Shown piece after piece: positions 45,178-52,553 of a stretch of DNA of 64,000 nt. The DNA is from Corynebacterium riegelii (GTDB lineage: Bacteria > Actinomycetota > Actinomycetes > Mycobacteriales > Mycobacteriaceae): assembly GCF_016728505.1 (NCBI RefSeq), contig NZ_CP068159.1:372001-436000 (forward strand). The letters are read 5' to 3'. The notes beneath the pieces were generated by a model. It had not been told where the DNA came from and did not search any database. It saw only the letters and a list, made by a program, of their open reading frames with translations. Both the position numbers and the translations under genes were made by a program. Each line of letters opens with the position of its first letter. The first letter of the stretch is position 1.

Positions 45178-45276
45178 ATGCCACATAGGCACCACGCAAC
45201 ATCTGCAATCACAACAGACAACTTTTCCAACTTTTCGGCCTCACAAACACGAGCCCCACACATACGAGCCGCGTAA
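45178..45276 (+). CDS. Possible 32-residue peptide gene
   Basis: The near-ideal ribosome site GAGAGGAGG lies 8 bases before an ATG that opens a 32-codon frame (MPHRHHATSAITTDNF start, TRAPHIRAA end). The frame stops 31 bp before the next gene. His-rich and with no membrane helix, it may be a leader peptide of the gene at 45308 or a chance frame. Confidence 0.35.
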   Translation: MPHRHHATSAITTDNFSNFSASQTRAPHIRAA

Positions 45277-45307
45277 CCACGCAACTCATTTGAAAGGAAC
45301 CAGAACA

Positions 45308-45559
45308 ATGCGTAGCCCCAAGGACATCAACAACATCGACTTCTCCATCGTTCGCGAGCGCGCCCTGCGCAACATCCGCGAAGACCTGATCGCTGAGTGG
45401 TCCGACCGTTTCGACGCCATCGAGATCGGCGACGCCTTCGATGCAGTACTTCGCAGCCGCCGCGCAGGCGCCAAGGTTGAAGACTTCCTGCCGATCCTGG
45501 TGGAGAAGGAAATGAAGAACCGCCTGTACGCAGGCGAGCTCTTCCCGGCTTCCGCGTAA
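45308..45559 (+). CDS. Small three-helix-bundle protein
   Basis: The 83-residue product begins MRSPKDINNIDFSIVRERAL. It is helical with alternating charged and hydrophobic residues and has no signal peptide. It resembles the small actinobacterial proteins annotated with a three-helix-bundle dimerisation domain. AAAGGA lies 9 bases before the ATG, and a strong terminator follows at 45641. Function unknown. Confidence 0.78.
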   Translation: MRSPKDINNIDFSIVRERALRNIREDLIAEWSDRFDAIEIGDAFDAVLRSRRAGAKVEDFLPILVEKEMKNRLYAGELFPASA

Positions 45560-45560
45560 G

Positions 45561-45610
45561 ACTGTGCAAGATTGCGCATTACTGTGCAAGATTGCGCATT
45601 ACTGTGCAAG
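45561..45610 (+). repeat. 20-bp tandem repeat, 2.5 copies
   Basis: ACTGTGCAAGATTGCGCATT occurs at 45561-45580 and 45581-45600 exactly, and its first half again at 45601-45610. It lies between the stop of the small gene and its terminator. No gene is visible in 45560-46190; the interval holds this repeat, the terminator at 45641 and the family A repeat at 45728. Confidence 0.9.
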
Positions 45611-45640
45611 ACTTCATAGCTTGAAATCCATAACTGCATT

Positions 45641-45683
45641 TGTCTGCTAGTGAGACGCCGCGTCTCACTAGCAGACATTTTTT
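45641..45683 (+). terminator. Rho-independent terminator built from the TGTCTGCTAG repeat
   Basis: TGTCTGCTAGTGAGACG (45641-45657) and CGTCTCACTAGCAGACA (45661-45677) form a perfect 17-bp stem with a 3-nt loop, followed by six T. The stem core is the same TGTCTGCTAG as the hairpin at 38289, so an intergenic repeat appears to serve as the terminator. Confidence 0.88.
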
Positions 45684-45727
45684 ATCGCCCCCTATTTCTG
45701 CAGGTCGGTTGTTGAGACAAATCGTCG

Positions 45728-45787
45728 AAAATGCGTTGTGTGCTAGTAACCCGCAAGCTCCTCTAGCAGACAAACGTTATGTCAAGT
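45728..45787 (+). repeat. Intergenic repeat, family A
   Basis: This plus-strand copy is the counterpart of the unit at 38180-38238: GCGTTGTGTGCTAGTAAC, CTCTAGCAGA and CGTTATGTCAA are shared. In both places a TGTCTGCTAG hairpin lies within about 50 bp. Confidence 0.8.
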
Positions 45788-46190
45788 AAAGGCCAAAAAC
45801 GGGCGCATAGCCGGGTCTGATAACGGGCGCACAGTCGGCAACGAACCAGGGCGGAGCCAGGGCCGGCTCCGCGCAGACCACAATCTGCTAGGCTTTGGAC
45901 CATGTCGGTAGCCTGCACGGGCTGCCTGCAAAAAACTCAGCGAACGCCAAGAACCCCTCCACTGCCTGGGTTATGGCAGCTCTGTGGCGCCCTGTGGCTA
46001 CACATTAGGGCCGGGCAGTTCGACTCTGCCCACAGCACAGTTTTGTAGCCTGCATAACGCACACGGGCATTGACCCACACCAGGGTTAGCATTGATTACC
46101 AGTTATTACCGCGGCGTTGGGAGTTTGAAGCAGCAGTTACGTGCAGGTGAGGGTTGGGAACGGGGACATAAACACAGAAGGAGAACCAGC

Positions 46191-46643
46191 ATGTTGCTTG
46201 CAGAAGCACTCGCCCGCCGCGCTGAGGCACAGGACCGTCTCAACGCTCTGACGCAGCGTCTGACGGAAGGCGCGCTGATCCAGGAAGGCGACACGCCTGC
46301 TGAGGACCCGACTGCCTTGCTCAACGAGGCCGCGGAGCTTCTGCAAGAGATTGAGACGCTGGTGCGTCGCATTAACCACACCAACTCGCAGACCTCGTTT
46401 GAGGGGGCGACGCTGACGGATGCGATTGCGCGTCGAGATGCACTGCTGCGCGCCCGCCGCCTGTACACGCATGTTGCGGACGCCGGCTCTGCACGCCAGA
46501 ACCGCTACTCCCGTTCAGAGGTGCGCTTCATCCCTACCGTGGATGTGGCCCAGCTGCGCACCATGGCCGATACCGCATCGGCTGAGTACCGCCAGCTAGA
46601 CACCAAGATTCAGCAGCTGAACTGGTCCACCCAGCTCATCTAG
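46191..46643 (+). CDS. DIP1984-family protein
   Basis: The 150-residue, almost wholly helical protein begins MLLAEALARRAEAQDRLNAL, with coiled-coil heptads and INHTNSQTSFEGATLTDAIA in the middle. This is the DIP1984/septicolysin-like family known from C. diphtheriae and many other bacteria. The biochemical role is unknown. AAGGAGAA precedes the ATG. The longer upstream frame is not supported. Confidence 0.87.
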   Translation: MLLAEALARRAEAQDRLNALTQRLTEGALIQEGDTPAEDPTALLNEAAELLQEIETLVRRINHTNSQTSFEGATLTDAIARRDALLRARRLYTHVADAGSARQNRYSRSEVRFIPTVDVAQLRTMADTASAEYRQLDTKIQQLNWSTQLI

Positions 46644-46661
46644 CCAGCTCATCTAGCCAGC

Positions 46662-47744
46662 TCATCTAGCCGGTCCCTCGGCATCACAGCCCTCGACAAC
46701 TTCTTCAAGTATTTGCTCGAACCGGCGCCCCGTCTCCTCCCAGGAGAACTGCGCGGCCCATGCGCGAGCAGCCTGGTCATAATCGCCGCGCATGGTTTCA
46801 ATGACGGCGTCGGTAAAGGACTCGCCGTCAGCAACAAGGCGGCCGGTCACGCCGTCCACGATGGAGTCGCGCACGCCGCCGGCGGAGGAAAACGCAACCG
46901 TTGGCACGCCGTGTTGCGCAGCCTCAATCACCGCAATCCCCCACCCCTCCTTGCGCGAAGGTAGCAGGTGCACCGCGGCACGCTGCAGAAGCGCGTGCTT
47001 GTGTTCCTCGGAGACGTGCCCGTGGAACACCACTTTGTCCGGCCCCAGACCACGGTTGTGCGCGTATTCGCGCAGCTTGTCGTCCCACCAGCCGGAGCCG
47101 ACCACATCCAGCACCGCCCCCTCAATCGCGGCGACGGCATCAATCGCAAGCTCAATACGCTTGTGCGGGACGAGGCGGGAGACGGTGATGAGGTGGACGT
47201 GGGCGTCGTCAAGCAAAGAGATGCCCCTCGCCACCGGGTCTACCCCGTTTTCCACAATGTCGATCGGCTCAGTCACACCGAGGGAGAGCAGTTCGCTTTT
47301 CGACGCCTCCGACACCGTCACATACCTCGCCCCGCGATATATCCGTGGCGCGATCTTGGACTCCAAAAACCAGCCGAAGCGGCCAATGATCGGACCCGCC
47401 ACCGGCCATTGTTCACGGTGGCAATGGTGCGTGAGCAGCACTGTTGGACGGAAAAACAGGCGGGCGAAAAACGGGATGCCGTTTTGCGTATCCACCACCA
47501 CGTCCGGCCGGTTACGCAGAATCGACAGCGGTGCCAGCACGTAGACGCCGTATTTGCCGCCGGCGCGCTCATAACGCACCCCATTTTTAGTGCTGCGCCG
47601 CGGCGCATCCGTATGCTTTGCGGTGCGGTAAATCACCTCATGGCCCTGCGCCGCCAGGTACTCGCCGACACGCTCAAGGTAGCGCTCCGAGCCACCGCCT
47701 TGCGGGTGGGTTGAATCGCGCCAGCACATCAGCAGTATCTTCAT
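46662..47744 (-). CDS. Glycosyltransferase, GT4-type (GT-B fold)
   Basis: The 360-residue product has the N-terminal GGGSERYLERVGEYLAAQGHEV loop of GT-B enzymes (quoted as GGGSERYLERVG) and the C-terminal donor site KEGWGIAVIEAAQHGVPTVAF with the E-x7-E motif (central part EGWGIAVIEA). It transfers a sugar from a nucleotide donor, probably to a lipid or wall glycan. The ATG at 47744 lies only 4 bp from the divergent methyltransferase ATG, so it is likely leaderless or starts within its neighbour. Confidence 0.88.
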   Translation of the reverse strand: MKILLMCWRDSTHPQGGGSERYLERVGEYLAAQGHEVIYRTAKHTDAPRRSTKNGVRYERAGGKYGVYVLAPLSILRNRPDVVVDTQNGIPFFARLFFRPTVLLTHHCHREQWPVAGPIIGRFGWFLESKIAPRIYRGARYVTVSEASKSELLSLGVTEPIDIVENGVDPVARGISLLDDAHVHLITVSRLVPHKRIELAIDAVAAIEGAVLDVVGSGWWDDKLREYAHNRGLGPDKVVFHGHVSEEHKHALLQRAAVHLLPSRKEGWGIAVIEAAQHGVPTVAFSSAGGVRDSIVDGVTGRLVADGESFTDAVIETMRGDYDQAARAWAAQFSWEETGRRFEQILEEVVEGCDAEGPAR

Positions 47745-47748
47745 CGGT

Positions 47749-48492
47749 ATGTACCGTACCCGCAGACTAGCCACGCTTCGACGTTCGCTGCGCCTGCTGC
47801 GCTCCTTCACTTACGAACAATTCCGCCCGCGGATCTTCTACGAAGGGTTGGCGCGCGATACGCATATGCTTATTAGCGCCCTCACGCACGACCTGACCAA
47901 CCGCAGTTTGGCCGGCCAACGCGTGCTGGATGTAGGTGGCGGACCGGGGTATTTCGCCGACGTATTTTCGGATACCCAGTACGTAAGCCTTGAGCCGGAC
48001 GTATCTGAAATGAGCGCCGCTGGCATCAGCGGCTACGGCGCCGTGCGTGGCGACGCGCTTGCACTGCCCTTTGCGGACAACACCTTCGACATCACGTTTT
48101 CCTCCAACGTGGCCGAACACATCCCCGACTGGCAGGCCATGGCGCGTGAGATGCAGCGCGTGACCCGCCCCGGCGGCCTTGTCGTTGTGAGCTACACGGT
48201 GTGGCTCGGGCCGTTCGGCGGCCACGAGACCGGCGTGTGGCCGCATTACGTGGGCGGGGAGTTTGCGCGGCGCAGGTACACGAGGGTGCATGGGCACGAG
48301 CCGAAGAATCGCTTTGGCGAAACCCTCTTCGCCGTCTCCGCCGCTGAGGGCCTGCGCTGGGCCGAGTCCACCGGCCAGCTTGCCTTCGCGTTTCCCCGCT
48401 ACCACCCGTGGTGGGCGTGGTGGCTCACTCGCGTGCCGCTGCTTCGCGAGTTCGCCGTTTCCAACCTCGTCCTTGTGTTGCAGAAGGGTTAA
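47749..48492 (+). CDS. Class I SAM-dependent methyltransferase
   Basis: The 247-residue product has the SAM-binding motif VLDVGGGPGYF near residue 65, an acidic strand YVSLEPD, DNTFDITFSSNVAEHIPD and RVTRPGGLVVVSY. This is the ubiE/COQ5-like fold with a preceding helical region. The substrate is unknown; position beside a glycosyltransferase and mycolate genes suggests an envelope glycolipid. The start is ATG 47749, and ATG codons a little downstream cannot be excluded. Confidence 0.87.
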   Translation: MYRTRRLATLRRSLRLLRSFTYEQFRPRIFYEGLARDTHMLISALTHDLTNRSLAGQRVLDVGGGPGYFADVFSDTQYVSLEPDVSEMSAAGISGYGAVRGDALALPFADNTFDITFSSNVAEHIPDWQAMAREMQRVTRPGGLVVVSYTVWLGPFGGHETGVWPHYVGGEFARRRYTRVHGHEPKNRFGETLFAVSAAEGLRWAESTGQLAFAFPRYHPWWAWWLTRVPLLREFAVSNLVLVLQKG

Positions 48493-48504
48493 AGAGACTG
48501 ACCG

Positions 48505-48535
48505 AAATATAAAAACCCTCGGATGTTTCCGAGGG
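48505..48535 (-). terminator. Orphan minus-strand terminator
   Basis: CCCTCGG and CCGAGGG (48516-48535) close a 6-nt loop, followed on the minus strand by TTTTTATATTT. No minus-strand gene ends here, because pck already has its own terminator at 48962. It may also partly serve the plus-strand methyltransferase transcript. Confidence 0.65.
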
Positions 48536-48762
48536 ATTGTCGACTCAAGGGGCCCCGCGACTAGCGAAAAAACATCAACCAGAGGCGAGTAAAAACTCAA
48601 GGTCAGAGCAATTTCATCCATAAGCCATTCCGCCTTTCCTCGTACAACGATCCATAAACAAATACTTAATAAAATCGTGATCGAGACCGAGACAGGGATC
48701 AGGTCTATGAAAGTAGCCGCCTGTTTGGACCCACAAGGCACAAGGCCACTTCAACCGACAAT
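48505..48762 (-). ncRNA. Candidate small RNA
   Basis: A promoter-like pair on the minus strand (TTGCAC at 48793-48798, 17 bp, TAATGT at 48770-48775) and an orphan intrinsic terminator at 48505-48535 bracket about 250 bp. No good reading frame stops before the hairpin. This is an inference from flanking signals only. Confidence 0.3.
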
Positions 48763-48961
48763 GTACATTACATTACATCACAGTAAGATGTTGTGCAACT
48801 TTCTGCGTTGTGCGAACTAAACCTAGTCCAAACAAAAGGGTCATGCCCTGAAACATTCCTCACACTTCACAGATAATGACGCTAGACCGGTGCCAGCGCG
48901 GTCGTATCAATTAGTCGATCGCCCCACCTTTAGTCCCCGAATAAGACCATAAGGCTAGAAA

Positions 48962-48992
48962 ATAACAAAATGCCCGCCTCACGGCGGGCATC
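48962..48992 (-). terminator. pck terminator
   Basis: TGCCCGCC and GGCGGGCA (48971-48990) pair around TCAC. On the minus strand they are followed by TTTTGTTATTTT. It lies about 105 bp past the pck stop. Confidence 0.85.
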
Positions 48993-49096
48993 CTGCAAAA
49001 TTAACAACAGATCTTGTCTGAAGTTTTCCGCTACTAAAGCTACATGACTAAATCTGCTCTAGTCAAGCATTTTCAGCAGCTCCTGACACGAAACCA

Positions 49097-50956
49097 CTAC
49101 GCCTGGCCGGTGGACTCCAGCCACTCGCGGGTCGCCTTGTTGGCGGCCTTCACGCGGTCGCCCAGGCGGCCGAGCTCGTCGAAGATCTCCTTCGGCACGC
49201 GGGCGCCGAGCTCCTCGAAGTACTCGTGAGCCTCCTCGACGTCGTTCTTCCACAGGTCAGGACCTGCGTAGAGGGCCTCCTGCACATCCTCGAACGGGAT
49301 GTCCAGGCCGGTGAGGTCGATGTCCTCTGCACGAGCGGTCAGGCCAGCGACGGTCTCGTTGCCACCAACGCGGCCCTCGATGCGGTCCACGATCCACTTG
49401 AGCACGCGGGAGTTGTCGCCGAAGCCCGGCCAGAGGAAGCGGCCGTCATCACCACGGCGGAACCAGTTGACCAGGAAGACGGCCGGCATGCGGTCGCCGC
49501 CCTTGGCACCCATGTCAATCCAGTGCTGCAGGTAGTCGCCCACGTTGTAGCCAATGAACGGCAGCATTGCCATCGGGTCGTGGCGCAGGGAGCCAACCTT
49601 GGCCTCAGCAGATGCTGCGGTCTGGCCGGAGGAGAGCATCGCACCGATCAGGGTGCCGTGGTTCCAGTTGTGTGCCTGGGTAACCAGCGGGACGGTGTCT
49701 GGGCGGCGGCCGCCGAAGAGGATCGCGTCAATCTTCACACCAGCCGGGTCGTTGTACTCCGGTGCAGCGGTCGGGCACTGCTCAATTGCCACGCAGTAGC
49801 GGGAGTTCGGGTGCGCGGCCTTGCGCTCATCGTCCGGCGTCCAGTCGTTGCCGCGCCAGTCAATGAGGTGCTCCGGTACGTCGCCGTCCATGCCTTCCCA
49901 CCACACGTCACCGTCATCAGTCAGGGCGACGTTGGTGAACAGGGTGTTGCCCGGCTCCATGGTGCGCATGGCGATCGGGTTGGAAGCGTAGTTGGTGCCC
50001 GGCGCAACGCCGAAGAAGCCGTTCTCCGGGTTGACGGCGTACAGGCCGTCCTCGCGCAGGTGCAGCCACGCAATATCGTCGCCCACAACCTCGGACTTCC
50101 AGCCTTCCAGGGTCGGGGTGATCATGGCCAGGTTGGTCTTGCCACATGCGGACGGGAATGCGCCGGTGACGTGGTAAACCTTGCCCTCTGGGGAGGTCAG
50201 CTTCAGGATGAGCATGTGCTCCGCCATCCAGCCTTCTTCCTTGCCCATGACGGATGCGATACGCAGCGCGTAGCACTTCTTGGCCAGGATGGCGTTGCCG
50301 CCGTAGCCGGAGCCGTAGGACCAGATTTCCTTGGTCTCCGGGAACTGGGAGATGTACTTCGTCTCGTTGCACGGCCATGCAACGTCTTCCTCGCCCGGCT
50401 CCAGCGGTGCGCCCACGGAGTGCAGGCAGGGCACGAAGTTGTCGCCCTGGATCTTGTCCAGTGCCTCGGTGCCCATGCGGGTCATGATGCGCATAGACAT
50501 CACCACGTAGGCAGAGTCAGTCAGCTGCACGCCCAGCTTCGGGTCCGGGTCCGTGATCGGACCCATGCAGAACGGCACGACGTACATCGTGCGGCCCTTC
50601 ATGGAGCCCTTGAAGTGCTCAAGCATCTCTTCCTTGAGCGCTTCCGGCTTCATCCAGTTGTTGGTTGGGCCCGCGCCTTCCTGCTTCTCGGTGGAGATGA
50701 AGGTGCGGGATTCCACACGTGCCACATCCGACGGGTTGGAGCGAGCGAGGAAGGAATTCGGTCGCTTTTCCTCGTTCAGTTTGATCAGCGTGCCTTTTTC
50801 AACCAGCTCGGCGGCGAGGCGGTCCCATTCTTCCTGGGAGCCATCCGCGAACACCACGCGGTCTGGGTTGAACAGTTCTACTGCGTCGTTGATCCAGGCG
50901 ATCAGTGCCTGGTTGTCCGTAGGTTGCGTGCCTTCCAATCGCTGCACTGCAGTCAT
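49097..50956 (-). CDS. pck: Phosphoenolpyruvate carboxykinase (GTP)
   Basis: The 619-residue product matches the GTP-dependent class in length and motifs: P-loop [11 protein letters not shown], metal-binding [10 protein letters not shown] and the [12 protein letters not shown] active-site Cys region. It converts oxaloacetate and GTP to phosphoenolpyruvate and CO2, the first gluconeogenic step. AAGGAG lies 5-6 bases before the ATG at 50956. Monocistronic, with a terminator at 48962. Confidence 0.97.
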   Translation of the reverse strand: MTAVQRLEGTQPTDNQALIAWINDAVELFNPDRVVFADGSQEEWDRLAAELVEKGTLIKLNEEKRPNSFLARSNPSDVARVESRTFISTEKQEGAGPTNNWMKPEALKEEMLEHFKGSMKGRTMYVVPFCMGPITDPDPKLGVQLTDSAYVVMSMRIMTRMGTEALDKIQGDNFVPCLHSVGAPLEPGEEDVAWPCNETKYISQFPETKEIWSYGSGYGGNAILAKKCYALRIASVMGKEEGWMAEHMLILKLTSPEGKVYHVTGAFPSACGKTNLAMITPTLEGWKSEVVGDDIAWLHLREDGLYAVNPENGFFGVAPGTNYASNPIAMRTMEPGNTLFTNVALTDDGDVWWEGMDGDVPEHLIDWRGNDWTPDDERKAAHPNSRYCVAIEQCPTAAPEYNDPAGVKIDAILFGGRRPDTVPLVTQAHNWNHGTLIGAMLSSGQTAASAEAKVGSLRHDPMAMLPFIGYNVGDYLQHWIDMGAKGGDRMPAVFLVNWFRRGDDGRFLWPGFGDNSRVLKWIVDRIEGRVGGNETVAGLTARAEDIDLTGLDIPFEDVQEALYAGPDLWKNDVEEAHEYFEELGARVPKEIFDELGRLGDRVKAANKATREWLESTGQA

Positions 50957-51087
50957 GGTTACTCCTTGGCCTTAGTAAGTACAGTCCCTACCTCCCAACA
51001 CTACAGAGCTTTTGCTTATAGACGCAGACTTTTTCTCTCCCGGCGCGCTTACTTGCACCGATGCACGTCATGTGGACAATTGAGGCA

Positions 51088-51870
51088 ATGAATAAAGAGG
51101 CACAAAACATTTCCGAGCTGCCCTCCGGCAGGCCGATGCAAACCCAGTTTGATACCGGGTTGGATTACCCCCGTTTGGGTTCCGTGACGTTTCGCCGCGG
51201 CACGCTGACGGATAACCAAGAGGCGTTGTTTGAACAGCACTGGCCGCGGCTGGGCCGCATTTTGGCTGATGAGCTGATTGATGTAGACGCCTGGTTTGGC
51301 CGCTCTGGCCACCCCACGGTTGTGGAGATCGGCTCCGGCACCGGCACGTCTACCGCGGCGATGGCACCGCTGGAGGCGGACACCAACGTTATTGCGGTTG
51401 AGCTGTACAAGCCGGGTTTGGCCAAGCTCTTGGGCTCGGTTGTGCGTGGTGAGATTGACAACATTCGCATGGTGCGTGGCGACGGCGTTGAGGTCCTTGC
51501 CCGCATGATCGCCCCGGAGTCTTTGGACGGCGTGCGTATTTTCTTCCCGGACCCGTGGCCGAAGGCGCGTCACCACAAGCGTCGGATCATCCAGTCGGGG
51601 ACGTTGAATTTGATAGCTAGCCGTCTTAAAGCAGGAGGCGTGCTGCACGTAGCTACTGACCACGCGGATTACGCGGAGTGGATCGATGAGCTGGTGAACG
51701 TGGAGCCGAGCCTGGAGTACAAGGGCTGGCCGTGGGAGGATGCCCCGCTGTTGACGGATCGCCAGGTGATCACCAAATTTGAGGGCAAGGGCCTGGATAA
51801 GGATCACGTGATCCGCGAGTACCTCTGGCAAAAGCGCGATGAGCGCGAAGAGAAGACTGGGGAGAAGTAA
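51088..51870 (+). CDS. trmB: tRNA (guanine-N7-)-methyltransferase
   Basis: The product has about 260 residues with [15 protein letters not shown] for SAM binding and [17 protein letters not shown], the TrmB signature for tRNA contact and catalysis. It methylates G46 in the tRNA variable loop. ATG 51088 has GAGG just upstream; an in-frame ATG at 51061 is possible. It lies 6 bp ahead of the NYN gene, with which it forms an operon running into the mycolate exporter gene. Confidence 0.95.
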   Translation: MNKEAQNISELPSGRPMQTQFDTGLDYPRLGSVTFRRGTLTDNQEALFEQHWPRLGRILADELIDVDAWFGRSGHPTVVEIGSGTGTSTAAMAPLEADTNVIAVELYKPGLAKLLGSVVRGEIDNIRMVRGDGVEVLARMIAPESLDGVRIFFPDPWPKARHHKRRIIQSGTLNLIASRLKAGGVLHVATDHADYAEWIDELVNVEPSLEYKGWPWEDAPLLTDRQVITKFEGKGLDKDHVIREYLWQKRDEREEKTGEK

Positions 51871-51876
51871 CCCTAC

Positions 51877-52545
51877 ATGGACCTGCACGACAAAATCCAC
51901 CCGTACACCCCAGGCGCAGCACCGGGGCCTGCAAGCTACCTGCTGGTTTGGGACGCGCCGAACCTAGACATGGGCTTGGGCGCAATCCTGGGTGGCCGCC
52001 CAACAGCGTCGCACCGCCCGCGTTTTGACGCTGTTGGTCGTTGGCTGGTTGGTGAGGCCACGCGTTACGGCGCAGAGCCAGAGGCGACCTTGTTTACCAA
52101 CGTCTCCCCGGCAAGTGCGGATTCGGTCCGCCCCTGGGTTGAGGCGCTGCGCAACGTGGGTTTTGCCGTGTTTGCCAAGCCGAAGGACGGCGAGGATTCT
52201 GATGTGGACCAGGACATGCTGGATCACATTCAACGCCGTGTAGACGAGGGCGTGCTGCGTGGCCTGGTGGTGGCGTCCGCAGACGGCCAGAACTTCCAAG
52301 AAGAGATCGAGCGGCTTGCGCAGACCATCCCGGTGACCGTGATCGGGTTCCACGAACACGCCGCGTGGGCGGTGAACTCCGAGCACCTGAAGTTTGTGGA
52401 CTTGGAGGACATCCCGGGCGTGTTCCGTGAGCCGCTGCCGCGCGTGAACCTGGACAACCTGCCGGTTGGTGGCGCGTGGCTGCAGCCGTTCAGACCTCTG
52501 GCGGCACTGCTTACCGGCCATGGTGCTTCGGGGGCCGGGCAGTGA
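51877..52545 (+). CDS. NYN-domain protein (putative RNA-processing nuclease)
   Basis: The 222-residue product has the NYN/PIN-like order of acidic residues: LVWDAPNLDMG near residue 25, DVDQDMLDHIQ near 107 and VVASADGQNFQEEI near 128. NYN proteins are metal-dependent RNases. It lies between trmB and the MmpL-type exporter, an order also seen in C. glutamicum. The TGA overlaps a GTG that could start the exporter gene. Confidence 0.85.
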   Translation: MDLHDKIHPYTPGAAPGPASYLLVWDAPNLDMGLGAILGGRPTASHRPRFDAVGRWLVGEATRYGAEPEATLFTNVSPASADSVRPWVEALRNVGFAVFAKPKDGEDSDVDQDMLDHIQRRVDEGVLRGLVVASADGQNFQEEIERLAQTIPVTVIGFHEHAAWAVNSEHLKFVDLEDIPGVFREPLPRVNLDNLPVGGAWLQPFRPLAALLTGHGASGAGQ

Positions 52546-52553
52546 ATGAGGGC

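Larger units (their letters stand above)
48493..49096. other. AT-rich intergenic region with two minus-strand terminators
   Basis: The 600-bp gap between the methyltransferase and pck reads AT-rich and has no persuasive protein gene on either strand. It contains the pck terminator at 48962, a second minus-strand terminator at 48505 and a possible minus-strand promoter near 48770-48798. Short repeats of ACATTACATTACATCACA lie at about 48765. Confidence 0.6.

Noticed and set aside
45902-46048. 48-codon frame beginning MSVACTGCLQ
   Set aside because: No ribosome site, no recognisable pattern and no conserved context; likely chance in GC-rich DNA.
48500-48741. Minus-strand frame with a hydrophobic start before the methyltransferase
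   Set aside because: It runs through the terminator hairpin without a stop and into antisense methyltransferase sequence.
49044-49229. Short frame MTKSALVKHF overlapping the pck 3' end
   Set aside because: Most of it is antisense to pck and it has no ribosome site.
49226-51091. Plus-strand frame of 621 codons opposite pck
   Set aside because: It is antisense to a fully conserved pck gene with every motif intact.
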